From Spongiibacter pelagi (GTDB taxonomy: Bacteria; Pseudomonadota; Gammaproteobacteria; Pseudomonadales; Spongiibacteraceae): a stretch of 64,000 nucleotides of DNA. Location of the stretch: contig NZ_JACXLD010000001.1 in the NCBI RefSeq assembly GCF_014705705.1, positions 372,001 to 436,000 of the forward strand, given 5' to 3'. The notes beneath the pieces are model-generated. The model saw nothing but the letters and a program-made list of their open reading frames with translations, was not told the origin of the DNA and did not search any database. The position numbers and the translations under genes were made by a program. Below are positions 21,811 to 31,386 of the stretch, in pieces. Every line of letters begins with the position of its first letter. Position 1 is the stretch's first letter.

Positions 21811-24228
21811 TCAGAAATCCTTTTTGAATTGCAGATAGGCCAGTCGTGGCTGACGTTGACTGCCGACGATGACGCCTTCAAATACATCGCCGTAGCGGAT
21901 GTGGGTGGGGGTGTTGTCTAAGTTTTCTACCACCAATCTCAGCGACCATTCGCGTTCAATATCACGCAGGCCAATATCGGCTTTATAGCGTTCAAAAGCA
22001 GCTTGGCGTTTGGCTTCATCCAAATCCACGTCGAGCAATTGATCGTCTTCAAACTCCATTAATACCCCGGCGGTGAGTGCGAGCCCGCCAAGAAATTCCA
22101 GCGGCTTATTCACCCGCAGCGCAAGCGAGCCAGAGTATTTGGGCGCAAAAGGAAATGACTTGCCGGACTGGTTACAGCGCGGATTATCTGGGTCGCCATC
22201 ATCGGGGTCGGTTTGGCCGACCGGGCACTCGCCATCTAAAAATTTCACAAATTCGGTGTCGAGTAATCCCAGGCTGGCGTTTACGGTCAGCCAGCTATTG
22301 GCCAGCCATAAAAAGTCAGCTTCCAAGCCTTGGGAGTAGGCCTCTTCGGCATTCACAACGCGGGAGGTTCCGAGGCCAATCGTGCCCGGTGGGTTTTCGC
22401 GGATCAGCACTTGAAAGTCTTCGGCGGATTGGCGAAACAGCGAAATATTCAGGTTTGCGGTGTTGTCGAATAACCAGATTTTAAAGTCGAGGCCGATGTT
22501 TTTGGCAATCTCTTCATCGAATACCAAGTCGTCGGATTCAAAGCCGATATCGTTAGTGCCCTCGCGGAAGGCAAAGGCGTTAAAGCCACCGCCTTTAAAA
22601 CCGCGTTCGGCATGGAGGAAGATCGACAGTGCATCATTGGGCTGCCAGTTCAGCGAGATTTTAGGTTGGAGATTGCTTTCCTCGCGTTCGCGGTGGGCGG
22701 TAAATTCCTGTGCGCCGACTAAGCTCAGTACGGCATTTGGCGGTGGCGTAGTGAAGTGTACATTCCAATCGCCTTCTTTTTTCTCTTGGGTGTAACGCGC
22801 GCCCAACTCAATGCCCCAGGTTTCGGTGAACTGCCATTTGGCGTGACCGTAAAGCGATTGCGCGGTAGCGGTCTGCTCAAAAAACTGGTTCATTTGCTCG
22901 CTGCCCTCACCAATGCCGTTGAGTGGTAGAGCGCCGAGCAGTGCATCGATGAGTGGATTGGAGGGCACGCCATTGGCATCCAATGCGGCGGCTTGCAGCA
23001 AGTCGATGAACGGGCCGCTGTTCAGTCGGAAATTAAATTCGCTGTCTAGAATTTGGCGCTTGCTCCATGTTGCGCCAAACAATACATCGGAGCTGCCCTG
23101 CTTACCTAAGCCAAAAAAGCCCTCGTAAGTGGGAGCGGTAAAGCGCAGCTCGCCGTAGCTCATTGGCGAGTGATCACCGCCAGAACCGTTTAATGCCTCT
23201 GCGGGCGTAAAGTCGGTATCCAGTGATAGCTCCTGATCCATAATGGCGTGAGCGGCGATAAAGGTGGCAGACCAATCCGCAAGCGGGATTTCCCAGAGCA
23301 GGCGATAGCGGTCGATGGTGATGTCGCGGTAATCGGGCAAATCAATTGAGGTCACCCAGTTGCCGGGAGTCACATCTGCTTTAGGGTCATAGCGGCGCAG
23401 AGCGGCGGTAAAATTTGGGCCTGCAGAAACGGTCTCCAGTGCGGCGCCGCCGTCATACAGCTCAAAGTGCTCAATGCCCAGCTCCAATCGGGTGCCGATA
23501 ATATCTTCAAATTCAAAGGTCGCTCTCAGGCCGGAACGCTCTCGAGATTTGAGCCGAGGGTCTGCTTCTGGATTCACCTCGGCGGTGGTGTTTTTAATAA
23601 AGCCGTCGCGCTCGTCATACAAGCCGGCAATTCGAAAATTGAAACCGGAAACAATCGGGCCGCCAAACGCGGCTTCTAAGCGATGTCGATCCAGCTCGCC
23701 GTTTTCCAGAGTTAAGCTACCTTCGTATTCGGTGGTGGGCTTGTTGGAAATAACGTGAATCAAGCCAGCGGTGGTGTTTTTGCCAAAGCTGGTGCCCTGT
23801 GGGCCGCGCAAAACTTCCATGCGCTGAATATCAAACAGCGCGGCAAGAAAGTAGGGAATGCGGGTGTGCGGAATGCCATCAATGGCCATGCCTACCGGCG
23901 GCTCAAAACTTTTATTGTTGTTATTAAAAGTGAAGCCGCGCACCCGAGGTGCGGCAAAAAAACCAGCCGCATCAATCGAGGCGTTAGGTACCAATTGCAA
24001 CGCTTCGGTTATATCGGTAACGCCCTGTTCTTTTAGAAAGTCGCCGGTGAGGGCGGTCATCGAAATAGGTACATCGTGCACCGACTGCTCCCGCTTTTGC
24101 GCGGTCACAATCACCTCTTCCAATACCCGTTTACCCGATGCAGCTGGCGTTTGGGCTTCGGCGTCAAAGCTCAATGCCAAGCCGCCGATCAATAAGGTTT
24201 TAGAGGTCAGATTTATTATTTTTTTCAT
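21811..24228 (-). CDS. TonB-dependent outer-membrane receptor
   Basis: An 805-residue receptor: signal peptide (NLTSKTLLIGGLALSFDAEA), TonB-box-like EEVIVTAQKREQSV, plug domain with VPISMTALTG and VLRGPQGTSFGKNTTAG, then a 22-strand barrel ending in aromatic F (LQFKKDF). The EEVIVTAQKR start and plug are typical of Spingomonad/Cellvibrionales receptors for organic substrates and not of classic siderophore receptors, but substrate is unknown. It lies between tetR (15 bases) and the ligase (1 base) in the same operon. Confidence 0.95.
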   Translation of the reverse strand: MKKIINLTSKTLLIGGLALSFDAEAQTPAASGKRVLEEVIVTAQKREQSVHDVPISMTALTGDFLKEQGVTDITEALQLVPNASIDAAGFFAAPRVRGFTFNNNNKSFEPPVGMAIDGIPHTRIPYFLAALFDIQRMEVLRGPQGTSFGKNTTAGLIHVISNKPTTEYEGSLTLENGELDRHRLEAAFGGPIVSGFNFRIAGLYDERDGFIKNTTAEVNPEADPRLKSRERSGLRATFEFEDIIGTRLELGIEHFELYDGGAALETVSAGPNFTAALRRYDPKADVTPGNWVTSIDLPDYRDITIDRYRLLWEIPLADWSATFIAAHAIMDQELSLDTDFTPAEALNGSGGDHSPMSYGELRFTAPTYEGFFGLGKQGSSDVLFGATWSKRQILDSEFNFRLNSGPFIDLLQAAALDANGVPSNPLIDALLGALPLNGIGEGSEQMNQFFEQTATAQSLYGHAKWQFTETWGIELGARYTQEKKEGDWNVHFTTPPPNAVLSLVGAQEFTAHREREESNLQPKISLNWQPNDALSIFLHAERGFKGGGFNAFAFREGTNDIGFESDDLVFDEEIAKNIGLDFKIWLFDNTANLNISLFRQSAEDFQVLIRENPPGTIGLGTSRVVNAEEAYSQGLEADFLWLANSWLTVNASLGLLDTEFVKFLDGECPVGQTDPDDGDPDNPRCNQSGKSFPFAPKYSGSLALRVNKPLEFLGGLALTAGVLMEFEDDQLLDVDLDEAKRQAAFERYKADIGLRDIEREWSLRLVVENLDNTPTHIRYGDVFEGVIVGSQRQPRLAYLQFKKDF

Positions 24229-24243
24229 GGTGAGTCACTCTTA

Positions 24244-24879
24244 TTATTTTGCGCCCAAAATTCGCAGGGCGTATTCCACATAACTGTCGGCAATGGTTTC
24301 TGGTGACAGCCCCAACTCAGGGCTGTACCAATTCGCCACCCGAATACCCATCCCGCCCAATACCGCAGAGGCTAGCCACTCGTGCGGAACAGAGAACACG
24401 CCCTGCGTAACACCGTTGCTAATGATGCCGCTCAGCAGTGCTTCCGATTGTTTGCGAATTGCCATAATTTGCGGCGTGAGCTGGGCAGAAAGCGAATGCA
24501 GCTCGGTATTTACCACCGTGGCCAGCATCGGATAGCTGGAGTGCATTTCCACATGGCCACGCATAAACGCGCTGATTTGTGAGATGGGATCTTTGTCGGC
24601 ACCGTTGATGGCGGCCTGCAATGTCGCCAAGTGATTTTCATGGCCGATGCGCAGCAGATCGAACAGCATCTCTTCTTTAGACGCGTAATGGGAGTAAATG
24701 GAGGCGGGCTTCATGCCGAGATTGCTGGCGATATCGCGCATTGAAGCACCGGCAAATCCCCGCTCGGCAAATAGCCGGAGCGCTTCGCTTAATACCGCGA
24801 GTTTGGCAGGGCTTTGCTCGGTATCGGGGGGCAGATTGACATCGGTCGCGGCAAGGCGCCGTTGGATCGGTTGAGACAC
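24244..24879 (-). CDS. TetR family transcriptional regulator
   Basis: A 211-residue repressor. The N-terminal helix-turn-helix (about residues 27-72) has GFAGASMRDIASNLGMKPASIYSHYASKEEML, family-diagnostic when read in pieces around ASIYSHYASK. The C-terminal ligand domain is typical of acyl-CoA or aromatic-responsive members. First gene of its operon; the palindrome at 24930-24945, 51 bases upstream, is the probable operator, implying autoregulation and control of the receptor, ligase and hydrolase. Confidence 0.93.
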   Translation of the reverse strand: MSQPIQRRLAATDVNLPPDTEQSPAKLAVLSEALRLFAERGFAGASMRDIASNLGMKPASIYSHYASKEEMLFDLLRIGHENHLATLQAAINGADKDPISQISAFMRGHVEMHSSYPMLATVVNTELHSLSAQLTPQIMAIRKQSEALLSGIISNGVTQGVFSVPHEWLASAVLGGMGIRVANWYSPELGLSPETIADSYVEYALRILGAK

Positions 24880-24929
24880 AGGGGAATCTCCGTGGATTTT
24901 TTATTCGTTATTGCAGAGCAAAATAGCTA

Positions 24930-24945
24930 ACTAACGATCGTTAGT
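24930..24945. promoter_or_regulatory. Probable TetR operator
   Basis: Perfect 16-bp palindrome ACTAACGATCGTTAGT between tetR and the divergent acyltransferase gene. Its symmetry and CTAACG half-sites fit TetR-family operators, and it could also act on the divergent gene 160 bases away. Confidence 0.65.
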
Positions 24946-25108
24946 CAATGGCCGTAAAGATAGTAAGTCTGCGTTGCTTTGACTTAGAGCATCGCGATGC
25001 TAGTGCCTTGAGATAGCTGCGCTGGTACCTCGAGTTAGCTGTGCTAGACTCGCGCGGCATATATTCAGCCAGCTAATTACCCGGACGTTTGCTTTCAAGG
25101 AGTGAATG

Positions 25109-26200
25109 ATGAGTTTTCCTATCTCCCACTATTCCAGTGGCCGCGACAATAATTTCAATTTGTTGCGGTTTATTGCCGCCACCTTGGTCTTGGTTAGCCA
25201 CAGCTTTCCCTTGGCGGGTGGCGAGGGCACGGCTGAGCCTTTGGCCAGTTTGGTGGGTATGACACTGGGTGGTTTATCGGTAGATATTTTCTTTGTCAGC
25301 AGCGGTTTTTTAGTCGCGGGCAGTTTCTTGTCTCAGCAGAGCGTTAAGTCTTTTGCATGGGCCCGTGTTTTGCGCATCTATCCAGCACTTTTTATTGCCA
25401 TGCTTTTTTGTGTTTTTGCCGTCGGTTTGGTGTTTACCGATTTGAGTGCCGGTGAATATTTGGCGAATAAGCAGATCTATAAATTCCTTATCGAAAATAG
25501 CTTGTTGGTCGGAGGGATTGAATATGATCTACCGGGGGTGTTTCTCAACAATCCTTATCCTGTGGCGGTAAACGGCTCGCTTTGGACGCTGCCGGTTGAA
25601 GTGAAAATGTATATCTTCTTGGCGCTAATCTTTTCTGCTGTATTTTTTTTAGAGCGCCGGTTCTCACTAGGCATTTTAAAAGTCGCGTTGCCCATTATTG
25701 TTGCTATCTCATTTGCCATTGATGTGTTAGCCCACTTTGAATTTGCCGACATTGATGGCAACCGCTTATTCACCTTGTTTTTCTTTGGATCCGCACTTTA
25801 TGTTTGGCGTGATCGAGTAGTGCTGTCATTCCCAATTTTTATCGTGGCTGTTTTGGCGGTGGTGTTGAGTGGGAATAGCCAGAGCCTGTTCATGGTTTTT
25901 TATACTTTGCTATTGCCCTATATCGTTTTATTTCTGGCGTATGTGCCGGGTGGAATAGTTCGCCGCTTTAATGAATTGGGTGACTATTCTTACGGCGTGT
26001 ATATTTATGCCTTTCCTGTCCAGCAATCTGTTGCGGCCGCTTTCCCCAGTATTTCAATTTTGGGAATGACGCTGATTTCCTTCGTGTTCACATTGATACT
26101 TGCGGTTTTGTCTTGGCGCTTTATTGAAAAGCGGGCACTGAAGCTGAAAACCAAACGGGCAGCGCCTGAGTTAAGGGCGAGTCGTGCCGTTCAAGCTTAG
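25109..26200 (+). CDS. Acyltransferase 3 (OafA/NodX-type) membrane protein
   Basis: A 363-residue integral membrane acyltransferase with about ten helices. The signature LLRFIAATLVLVSHSFPL (R and H of the RxxxH pair) and SVDIFFVSSGFLVAGSF are classic for the family. Members transfer acyl groups to sugars of LPS, peptidoglycan or exopolysaccharide at the inner membrane. AAGGAG at 25097-25102 favours ATG 25109 over the adjacent ATG 25106. No SGNH domain follows. Acceptor unknown. Confidence 0.92.
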   Translation: MSFPISHYSSGRDNNFNLLRFIAATLVLVSHSFPLAGGEGTAEPLASLVGMTLGGLSVDIFFVSSGFLVAGSFLSQQSVKSFAWARVLRIYPALFIAMLFCVFAVGLVFTDLSAGEYLANKQIYKFLIENSLLVGGIEYDLPGVFLNNPYPVAVNGSLWTLPVEVKMYIFLALIFSAVFFLERRFSLGILKVALPIIVAISFAIDVLAHFEFADIDGNRLFTLFFFGSALYVWRDRVVLSFPIFIVAVLAVVLSGNSQSLFMVFYTLLLPYIVLFLAYVPGGIVRRFNELGDYSYGVYIYAFPVQQSVAAAFPSISILGMTLISFVFTLILAVLSWRFIEKRALKLKTKRAAPELRASRAVQA

Positions 26201-26296
26201 GCGGGCTGTTGCTCCTGCAATTGCAGGATGGGCTGAGCTGTACTTGGCGCGATAGGGTGGTAAGCCAAAACAAATCTGCGACGGAGACAATAAAAA

Positions 26297-27160
26297 ATGC
26301 AGCTTGGTTTTAGCACAATGAATACCATGGCCGACCCCGATCCCCGCGACCTGGCTAGAATGGTTGAGCAGGCGGGTTTTGAATCGCTGTGGATGGGTGA
26401 GCACAGCCATATCCCGCGCTGCCGCACAACGGCCTATCCCGGTGGTGGCGAATTACCGGAGCCGTACAAGAAAATGCGCGATCCCTATATCGCGCTAATG
26501 GCGGCGGCAACGGCAACTACTACGCTCAAGTTGGGAACCGGTATTTCCCTGCTGATGGAGCGGGAAATTATTTCTCAGGCAAAAACCATTTCCACGCTGG
26601 ACCAGTTATGCGGTGGCCGTCTTTTGCTTGGCGTGGGTGTGGGTTGGAATAAGGAAGAATTCGAGAACAGCAACACCGCCATTCCCTGGAATAAGCGTTA
26701 TCGAGGGTTGGAAGAAGTGGTGTCGGCCACGCGCCGTATGTTTTCAGATGAGGCACCGGAATTCCACGGTGAGTTTATCGATTTCGACCCGATCTGGTTT
26801 GAGCCAAAGCCAATACAGGCCGGTGGGCCGCCGGTGTTGATGGGGGCGATGGGACCAAAGGGAATAGAACATGCGGCCCGTTGGGCAGATGGCTGGATGC
26901 CGGCGGATATTGCGCTGTTAAATATCGAAGAAGATATTGCGCGGTTTAAAGCGCAGGTAGCGAGTTTTGGCCGCGATCCGGAACAAGTTGATATTACGGT
27001 GGTGGCAATGAGCGAAATTAATCGCGACTTGCTGCTAAGATACCGCGACGCTGGCGTCGGCCGAACTATCATTGGTGTGGGTGTAGATAATTGGGATCGC
27101 CCCGAGGTGATTGAGCCTTTGATTGAGCTTGGCGCCAGCATGATTGATGAATTGAAATAA
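26297..27160 (+). CDS. LLM class (luciferase-like) flavin/F420-type oxidoreductase
   Basis: A 287-residue TIM-barrel luciferase-like monooxygenase. Visible are the opening MQLGFSTMNTMADPDPRDLA, the glycine-rich LGVGVGWNKEEFE and the repeated GGPPVLMGAMGPKGIEHAARWADG region that marks the TIGR03619-like subfamily usually annotated as F420-dependent. Whether this organism makes F420 cannot be judged here; FMN is an alternative. 12 bases before the next small gene, so probably co-transcribed. Confidence 0.88.
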   Translation: MQLGFSTMNTMADPDPRDLARMVEQAGFESLWMGEHSHIPRCRTTAYPGGGELPEPYKKMRDPYIALMAAATATTTLKLGTGISLLMEREIISQAKTISTLDQLCGGRLLLGVGVGWNKEEFENSNTAIPWNKRYRGLEEVVSATRRMFSDEAPEFHGEFIDFDPIWFEPKPIQAGGPPVLMGAMGPKGIEHAARWADGWMPADIALLNIEEDIARFKAQVASFGRDPEQVDITVVAMSEINRDLLLRYRDAGVGRTIIGVGVDNWDRPEVIEPLIELGASMIDELK

Positions 27161-27172
27161 AAGGATAACAAG

Positions 27173-27436
27173 ATGCAAATCGCAAAATTGCTGACTCTGC
27201 TGTTTTATGTCGTGGCTGTGGTGGCTTGGCAAACGTCATTATTTGGTGATGCTTCGCCGTATATTTATTACACGGCGCTGGCCTTTCCCGCTTTCCATAT
27301 TTTGGAAATCCCCGTGGCCTACAAATACCTTGATCGTCACCCCGGTGGCATGGCGCAAAGTATTCTGCTGACCGTGGTGTTTGGCGTGGGTCACTGGCTG
27401 CCGCTAAAAAAAGAAGCTGATCGCGCTCTGGCATAA
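27173..27436 (+). CDS. Small membrane protein, possibly DUF1145-like
   Basis: An 87-residue protein with three hydrophobic segments ([35 protein letters not shown] and [15 protein letters not shown]). The helix-HxxE-helix-HWLPLKK layout vaguely resembles DUF1145 proteins; I am not sure. Ribosome site AAGGATAAC precedes ATG 27173. Likely cotranscribed with the oxidoreductase. Confidence 0.7.
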   Translation: MQIAKLLTLLFYVVAVVAWQTSLFGDASPYIYYTALAFPAFHILEIPVAYKYLDRHPGGMAQSILLTVVFGVGHWLPLKKEADRALA

Positions 27437-27588
27437 GCCTGTGGCGAGGGGGCAATCGCGTCGCTCTCGCCAGTTTTGCTCCCTCCCTTCCGGTAATCCG
27501 CCTTCAAGGCAAAAATCATCCCGCCCGGCGGGCATTTATTGTACAATGCGCGCCTTTTCTAGCCTGTAGAGCCTTGCGGGAGCAGCCC

Positions 27589-28851
27589 ATGTTTAACAAA
27601 GAAATGACTATTGCCGGTTTCGACGACGAAATCTGGTCTGCCATTCAAGAAGAGGAAACGCGTCAGGAAGAGCATATCGAACTGATCGCCTCTGAAAACT
27701 ACACCAGCCCACGCGTTATGCAAGCTCAGGGCACGGTACTGACCAACAAGTATGCCGAAGGTTATCCCGGCAAGCGTTACTACGGCGGCTGCGAATACGT
27801 AGATAAAGCGGAAGAGCTGGCCATTGAGCGCGCAAAAGCCCTGTTCGGCGCTGATTACGCTAACGTGCAGCCACACTCAGGTTCGCAAGCTAACGCAGCG
27901 GTTTACCAAGCGCTGGTTCTGCCCGGTGAAACTGTACTGGGTATGAGTTTGGATGCTGGTGGTCACTTGACCCACGGTGCCAAGCCCAACTTTTCAGGCA
28001 AAACCTACAATGCCGTTCAGTATGGTTTGAACACCGCAACTGGCGAAATTGATTACGAGCAAGTTGAAGCGCTGGCCCTTGAGCACAAGCCTAAAATGAT
28101 TGTGGCGGGTTTTTCTGCCTACTCCGGTATTGTTGATTGGCAGCGTTTCCGCGATATCGCAGACAAAGTGGGCGCTTACTTAATGGTAGACATGGCCCAC
28201 GTTGCGGGTCTGATTGCCGCGGGCGTATACCCTAACCCGGTACCGGTAGCAGACGTGGTTACCACCACTACCCACAAAACCCTGCGTGGCCCTCGCGGCG
28301 GTTTGATTTTGGCTAAAGCCAATGAAGAGATCGAAAAGAAACTGAACTCCGCGGTATTCCCCGGCGGTCAGGGTGGCCCGTTGATGCACGTGATTGCGGC
28401 CAAGGCAGTAAGCTTTAAAGAAGCGCAAAGCCCAGAATTCGTGACCTATCAGAAGCAAGTTGTTGCCAATGCGCAGGCCATGGCAAAAACCTTTATCGAG
28501 CGCGGCATTAACATTGTTTCTGGTGGTACTCACAATCACCTGATGCTGGTTGATCTGATCAACAAGCCTTACACCGGTAAAGATGCAGACGCGGCTCTCG
28601 GCGCAGCCAACATCACCGTAAATAAAAACGCGGTGCCAAACGATCCTCGCTCACCCTTTATTACCAGTGGTTTGCGCGTGGGTACCCCGGCGGTAACCAC
28701 CCGTGGTTTTAAAGAAGCCGAGTGTGTCGAGCTGGCTGGCTGGATGTGCGACGTGCTGGAAGCGCTGGAAGCGGGTGATGCTTCTGCCAAGATTGAAGAA
28801 GTGAAAGCCAAGGTGCTGGAGATCTGTAAACGCTTCCCCGTTTACGCCTAA
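27589..28851 (+). CDS. glyA: Serine hydroxymethyltransferase
   Basis: A 420-residue PLP enzyme (E. coli GlyA 417) interconverting serine and glycine with tetrahydrofolate. Evidence includes [32 protein letters not shown], the PLP-lysine motif [14 protein letters not shown] and [16 protein letters not shown] 27589 ([11 protein letters not shown]) aligns with the E. coli start; an in-frame ATG at 27574 is less likely. GGGAGC upstream serves as ribosome site. Monocistronic here; nrdR, its neighbour in many gammaproteobacteria, is 11.9 kb downstream. Confidence 0.97.
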   Translation: MFNKEMTIAGFDDEIWSAIQEEETRQEEHIELIASENYTSPRVMQAQGTVLTNKYAEGYPGKRYYGGCEYVDKAEELAIERAKALFGADYANVQPHSGSQANAAVYQALVLPGETVLGMSLDAGGHLTHGAKPNFSGKTYNAVQYGLNTATGEIDYEQVEALALEHKPKMIVAGFSAYSGIVDWQRFRDIADKVGAYLMVDMAHVAGLIAAGVYPNPVPVADVVTTTTHKTLRGPRGGLILAKANEEIEKKLNSAVFPGGQGGPLMHVIAAKAVSFKEAQSPEFVTYQKQVVANAQAMAKTFIERGINIVSGGTHNHLMLVDLINKPYTGKDADAALGAANITVNKNAVPNDPRSPFITSGLRVGTPAVTTRGFKEAECVELAGWMCDVLEALEAGDASAKIEEVKAKVLEICKRFPVYA

Positions 28852-28899
28852 GCACGTCTTTTCTGTTGCGCAGAAATTCTTCTGTGTAACAGCCTGATC

Positions 28900-28927
28900 G
28901 ATCACAGCCGCTTAGCCGGTTGTGATC
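28900..28927 (+). terminator. Hairpin after glyA
   Basis: Stem GATCACAGCCG / CGGTTGTGATC (11 bp with one G-T pair, loop CTTAGC). It is followed by a C/T-rich stretch without a run of T, so it may be a weak terminator or a 3' mRNA stabiliser. Confidence 0.45.
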
Positions 28928-29280
28928 ATCCCCTCCCTCCTCCCTCCAAAAAAATGTTCATACTCCTTGCCCAATAGAGTGCATAATTCATCCGATCGGA
29001 TTATTTTTGGTGCTAAAAATAATTCTTAATTTCGCAACTCCCTGCGCAAAATCGGGTCATAAATAAGTTTTTCCGATTCGAGTTGCACGACACTCCCCCC
29101 CTGTATACGATAGGCCTATTTGGCTCTAAGTGGTAAACGTTCTTATTTACTTTCCACCAAGAGCTTAGCTGTAACATAGGTGACCAGAATGGCATGCTAG
29201 CCTGCCGCTGGATCAAATTAAAAAATACTTGAATGATCAAGAGATTGGCCCATTTTGGTTGCCAAATTATAGGGAAGAAT
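28928..29280. other. Intergenic region without a gene
   Basis: About 350 bases before the lytic transglycosylase gene. AT-rich in its first third. No credible ORF, RNA gene or strong repeat was seen. It should hold the promoter of the envelope island, but no clear -35/-10 pair stood out. Confidence 0.5.
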
Positions 29281-30618
29281 ATGTCCTCGAAATTGCACTG
29301 GGCGATTTTGCCTGTGTTGTTCAGCCCGTTATTACAAGCGGATCAAAATTCCTTCGGCGGTAGCGTCGATTCCATGCGCGGTGCGTTTGAGTCCTTTGCC
29401 AGCGAAAAGCGTAAAAGCTGGCAGGAGTCCGTGGATGAAATGCGTGCCAAGCAAGAAGCTTTTGAGGCTGAGCTGGCAAAACAGTGGGGTTCTGAAACCG
29501 AGGTTAGTGACCGCAAGACCTGGGTGGAATACACCAAGGATCGCCGCGTTAAGAAAACCGTAGATTTTGAGAACAATCAGATTCGCATCAGTGTTATTGG
29601 CGACTTAGATCAAACGGAAATGAAGGCGCTGGTTGCAGAGCAACTTGCAGACATGCTCGAAACGCGCAGCAGCGAGGCAAATCAGGAATACCCCGTTGTT
29701 ACCGATATGCAAAATCTGGCGGACAGACAGGTTTTCATCAAAGATCAGCAGCCGGTACTCGCCGAACTCAAGGCAATAAATAACGAGCAGTCCAATACCA
29801 AGTTGGCGGCCTTATTGGCCAAGACCGCCAAGTTTGAGTCCAAAGACCTTGATGCAGAAAAGCCAGCTAAAACGGTCGTTACTGCGCCCCGAGCTGAAGA
29901 CAAAGCGCCAGAAGTTAAAACGACGGAAGCTAAAAAGCCTGAAGTTAAAAAGCCCGTTGAGAAAGCGCCTGAGCCAATTGCCGCAAAAACCACGGTTGTT
30001 GCTAAGAAATCTGAGCCAGCTCAACAGGCAAAACCTGAGCGCCGCGCTACGGTTGCGATTATCGACCTTTCCAAAAAATGGCCGCTTGAGCGCGCTAAAA
30101 AATACCGTGCCGATGTTGAGCGCTTTAGCGAAAAAATGGGCATCGAGCGCAGCTTGGCCTACGCGATTATCTACACCGAGAGTAGCTTCAACCCGGTGGC
30201 CGTTTCCGGTATTCCCGCCTATGGCTTGATGCAAGTGGTGCCAACCAGTGCCGGCCGCGATGTGACCAAAGTGCACTTTGGTAAAGAAGAAGTCTTGAGC
30301 CCAGAGTATTTATTCACGCCAGATAAAAATATCGAGGTGGGCACCGGTTATCTGAATATTCTCGACAAGCGCTATCTGCGCAAAATCACCGATCCTACCA
30401 GTCGCAAATACTGCACCATCGCCGCTTATAACACAGGCGCGGGTAATGTGGCCAAGGCCTTTACCGGCAAGATGAATATCTCCGCAGCGGCGCAGGTCAT
30501 TAACGCCATGACGCCCCAGCAGGTTTACGACACGCTGGTTGCCAAACTGCCTTATGAAGAAACCCAGCGTTACATGGGTAAGGTAACCAAAATCGAAAAG
30601 CAGTTTATTGGGCTGTAA
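29281..30618 (+). CDS. Lytic murein transglycosylase, MltC-like
   Basis: A 445-residue protein with a signal peptide (LHWAILPVLFSPLLQA) and no lipobox cysteine. The N-terminal domain (about residues 20-150) resembles the DUF3393 region of MltC. A Lys/Glu/Pro/Ala-rich linker (about 180-255) precedes the SLT domain with catalytic E300 in IIYTESSFNP, AYGLMQVVPTSAGRD and CTIAAYNTGAGNVAKAF. It cleaves peptidoglycan to 1,6-anhydro products. ATG 29281 was chosen over 29233 because the signal peptide starts there and AGGGAAG precedes it. First gene of the envelope island. Confidence 0.88.
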   Translation: MSSKLHWAILPVLFSPLLQADQNSFGGSVDSMRGAFESFASEKRKSWQESVDEMRAKQEAFEAELAKQWGSETEVSDRKTWVEYTKDRRVKKTVDFENNQIRISVIGDLDQTEMKALVAEQLADMLETRSSEANQEYPVVTDMQNLADRQVFIKDQQPVLAELKAINNEQSNTKLAALLAKTAKFESKDLDAEKPAKTVVTAPRAEDKAPEVKTTEAKKPEVKKPVEKAPEPIAAKTTVVAKKSEPAQQAKPERRATVAIIDLSKKWPLERAKKYRADVERFSEKMGIERSLAYAIIYTESSFNPVAVSGIPAYGLMQVVPTSAGRDVTKVHFGKEEVLSPEYLFTPDKNIEVGTGYLNILDKRYLRKITDPTSRKYCTIAAYNTGAGNVAKAFTGKMNISAAAQVINAMTPQQVYDTLVAKLPYEETQRYMGKVTKIEKQFIGL

Positions 30619-30621
30619 ATC

Positions 30622-31386
30622 GTGGATAAATTTGAACAACACAATTTAAAAATAAATGCGCTGGCCAATCGCATGCCCACGTGGCTGCTGTCGATTGTTT
30701 TGCTATTTGTGGGTCTGGGTAATTTCACCGATTCGGTCGCGCTGATTCAGGAGGTGGTCGAGTCCATTTCCAGCCGTGTTAGTAATAGCGTTGAATACGA
30801 GCGGGTGGAAAAAGTCCGCACCGGCCTGAACCTTGATTACCTGCAGGAATATATTGGTGAGCCGCAAGTGCTGCGTGAGCTGGGCGATGATATTCAGGTT
30901 AAACATTACATCGACGAAAAATACACCATCACCCTGTACACCAAAAATAACCGGGTTTCTGCTTACCTGATAAGCACGCGTGAAAGCGGTTTTGAACCTA
31001 AGTTAACTGGCTTATCGGATACTCGTTTAGGCGAAGAAGTGTTTTCTTCAATCGTGCCTGCGGCAGACTTTGTGGCCGTAGAGGTGTCGCGCAATTTGAG
31101 TTTCTATCTGGAAAGTAGCGAGATTAATTTTGGTGGTGGCTATTTCTTAAAGTCGTATTTTGGTTGGTTGAGTCATGCCGCCATGATGGGCCATAGCCAG
31201 CAGGTGGATGCGGTCGCCAAATTGAAAAGCCTCTACGATCAACAGGTCATGGGCGAGGCGGATACCGGTGCGCTGGAAATGATTCGCGGCACGGTTTATC
31301 CCAATGTGTTTGGCTTTGGTGAGTTACCTATCGAGGTGATTCAGCAGGGTTTGCTCACGCAGGCGGAGCAACAGTATTTTGATTAA
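30622..31386 (+). CDS. Inner-membrane-anchored hypothetical protein (ETEC_3214-like?)
   Basis: A 254-residue product from GTG 30622, three bases after the transglycosylase stop. One N-terminal transmembrane helix (WLLSIVLLFVGLGNF), then a soluble domain with GLNLDYLQEYIGEPQ and YTITLYTKNNRVSAYLI. The pattern reminds me of ETEC_3214-domain proteins, but I cannot confirm it. Overlaps the next gene by 8 bases, so the operon is tightly coupled. Confidence 0.75.
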   Translation: MDKFEQHNLKINALANRMPTWLLSIVLLFVGLGNFTDSVALIQEVVESISSRVSNSVEYERVEKVRTGLNLDYLQEYIGEPQVLRELGDDIQVKHYIDEKYTITLYTKNNRVSAYLISTRESGFEPKLTGLSDTRLGEEVFSSIVPAADFVAVEVSRNLSFYLESSEINFGGGYFLKSYFGWLSHAAMMGHSQQVDAVAKLKSLYDQQVMGEADTGALEMIRGTVYPNVFGFGELPIEVIQQGLLTQAEQQYFD

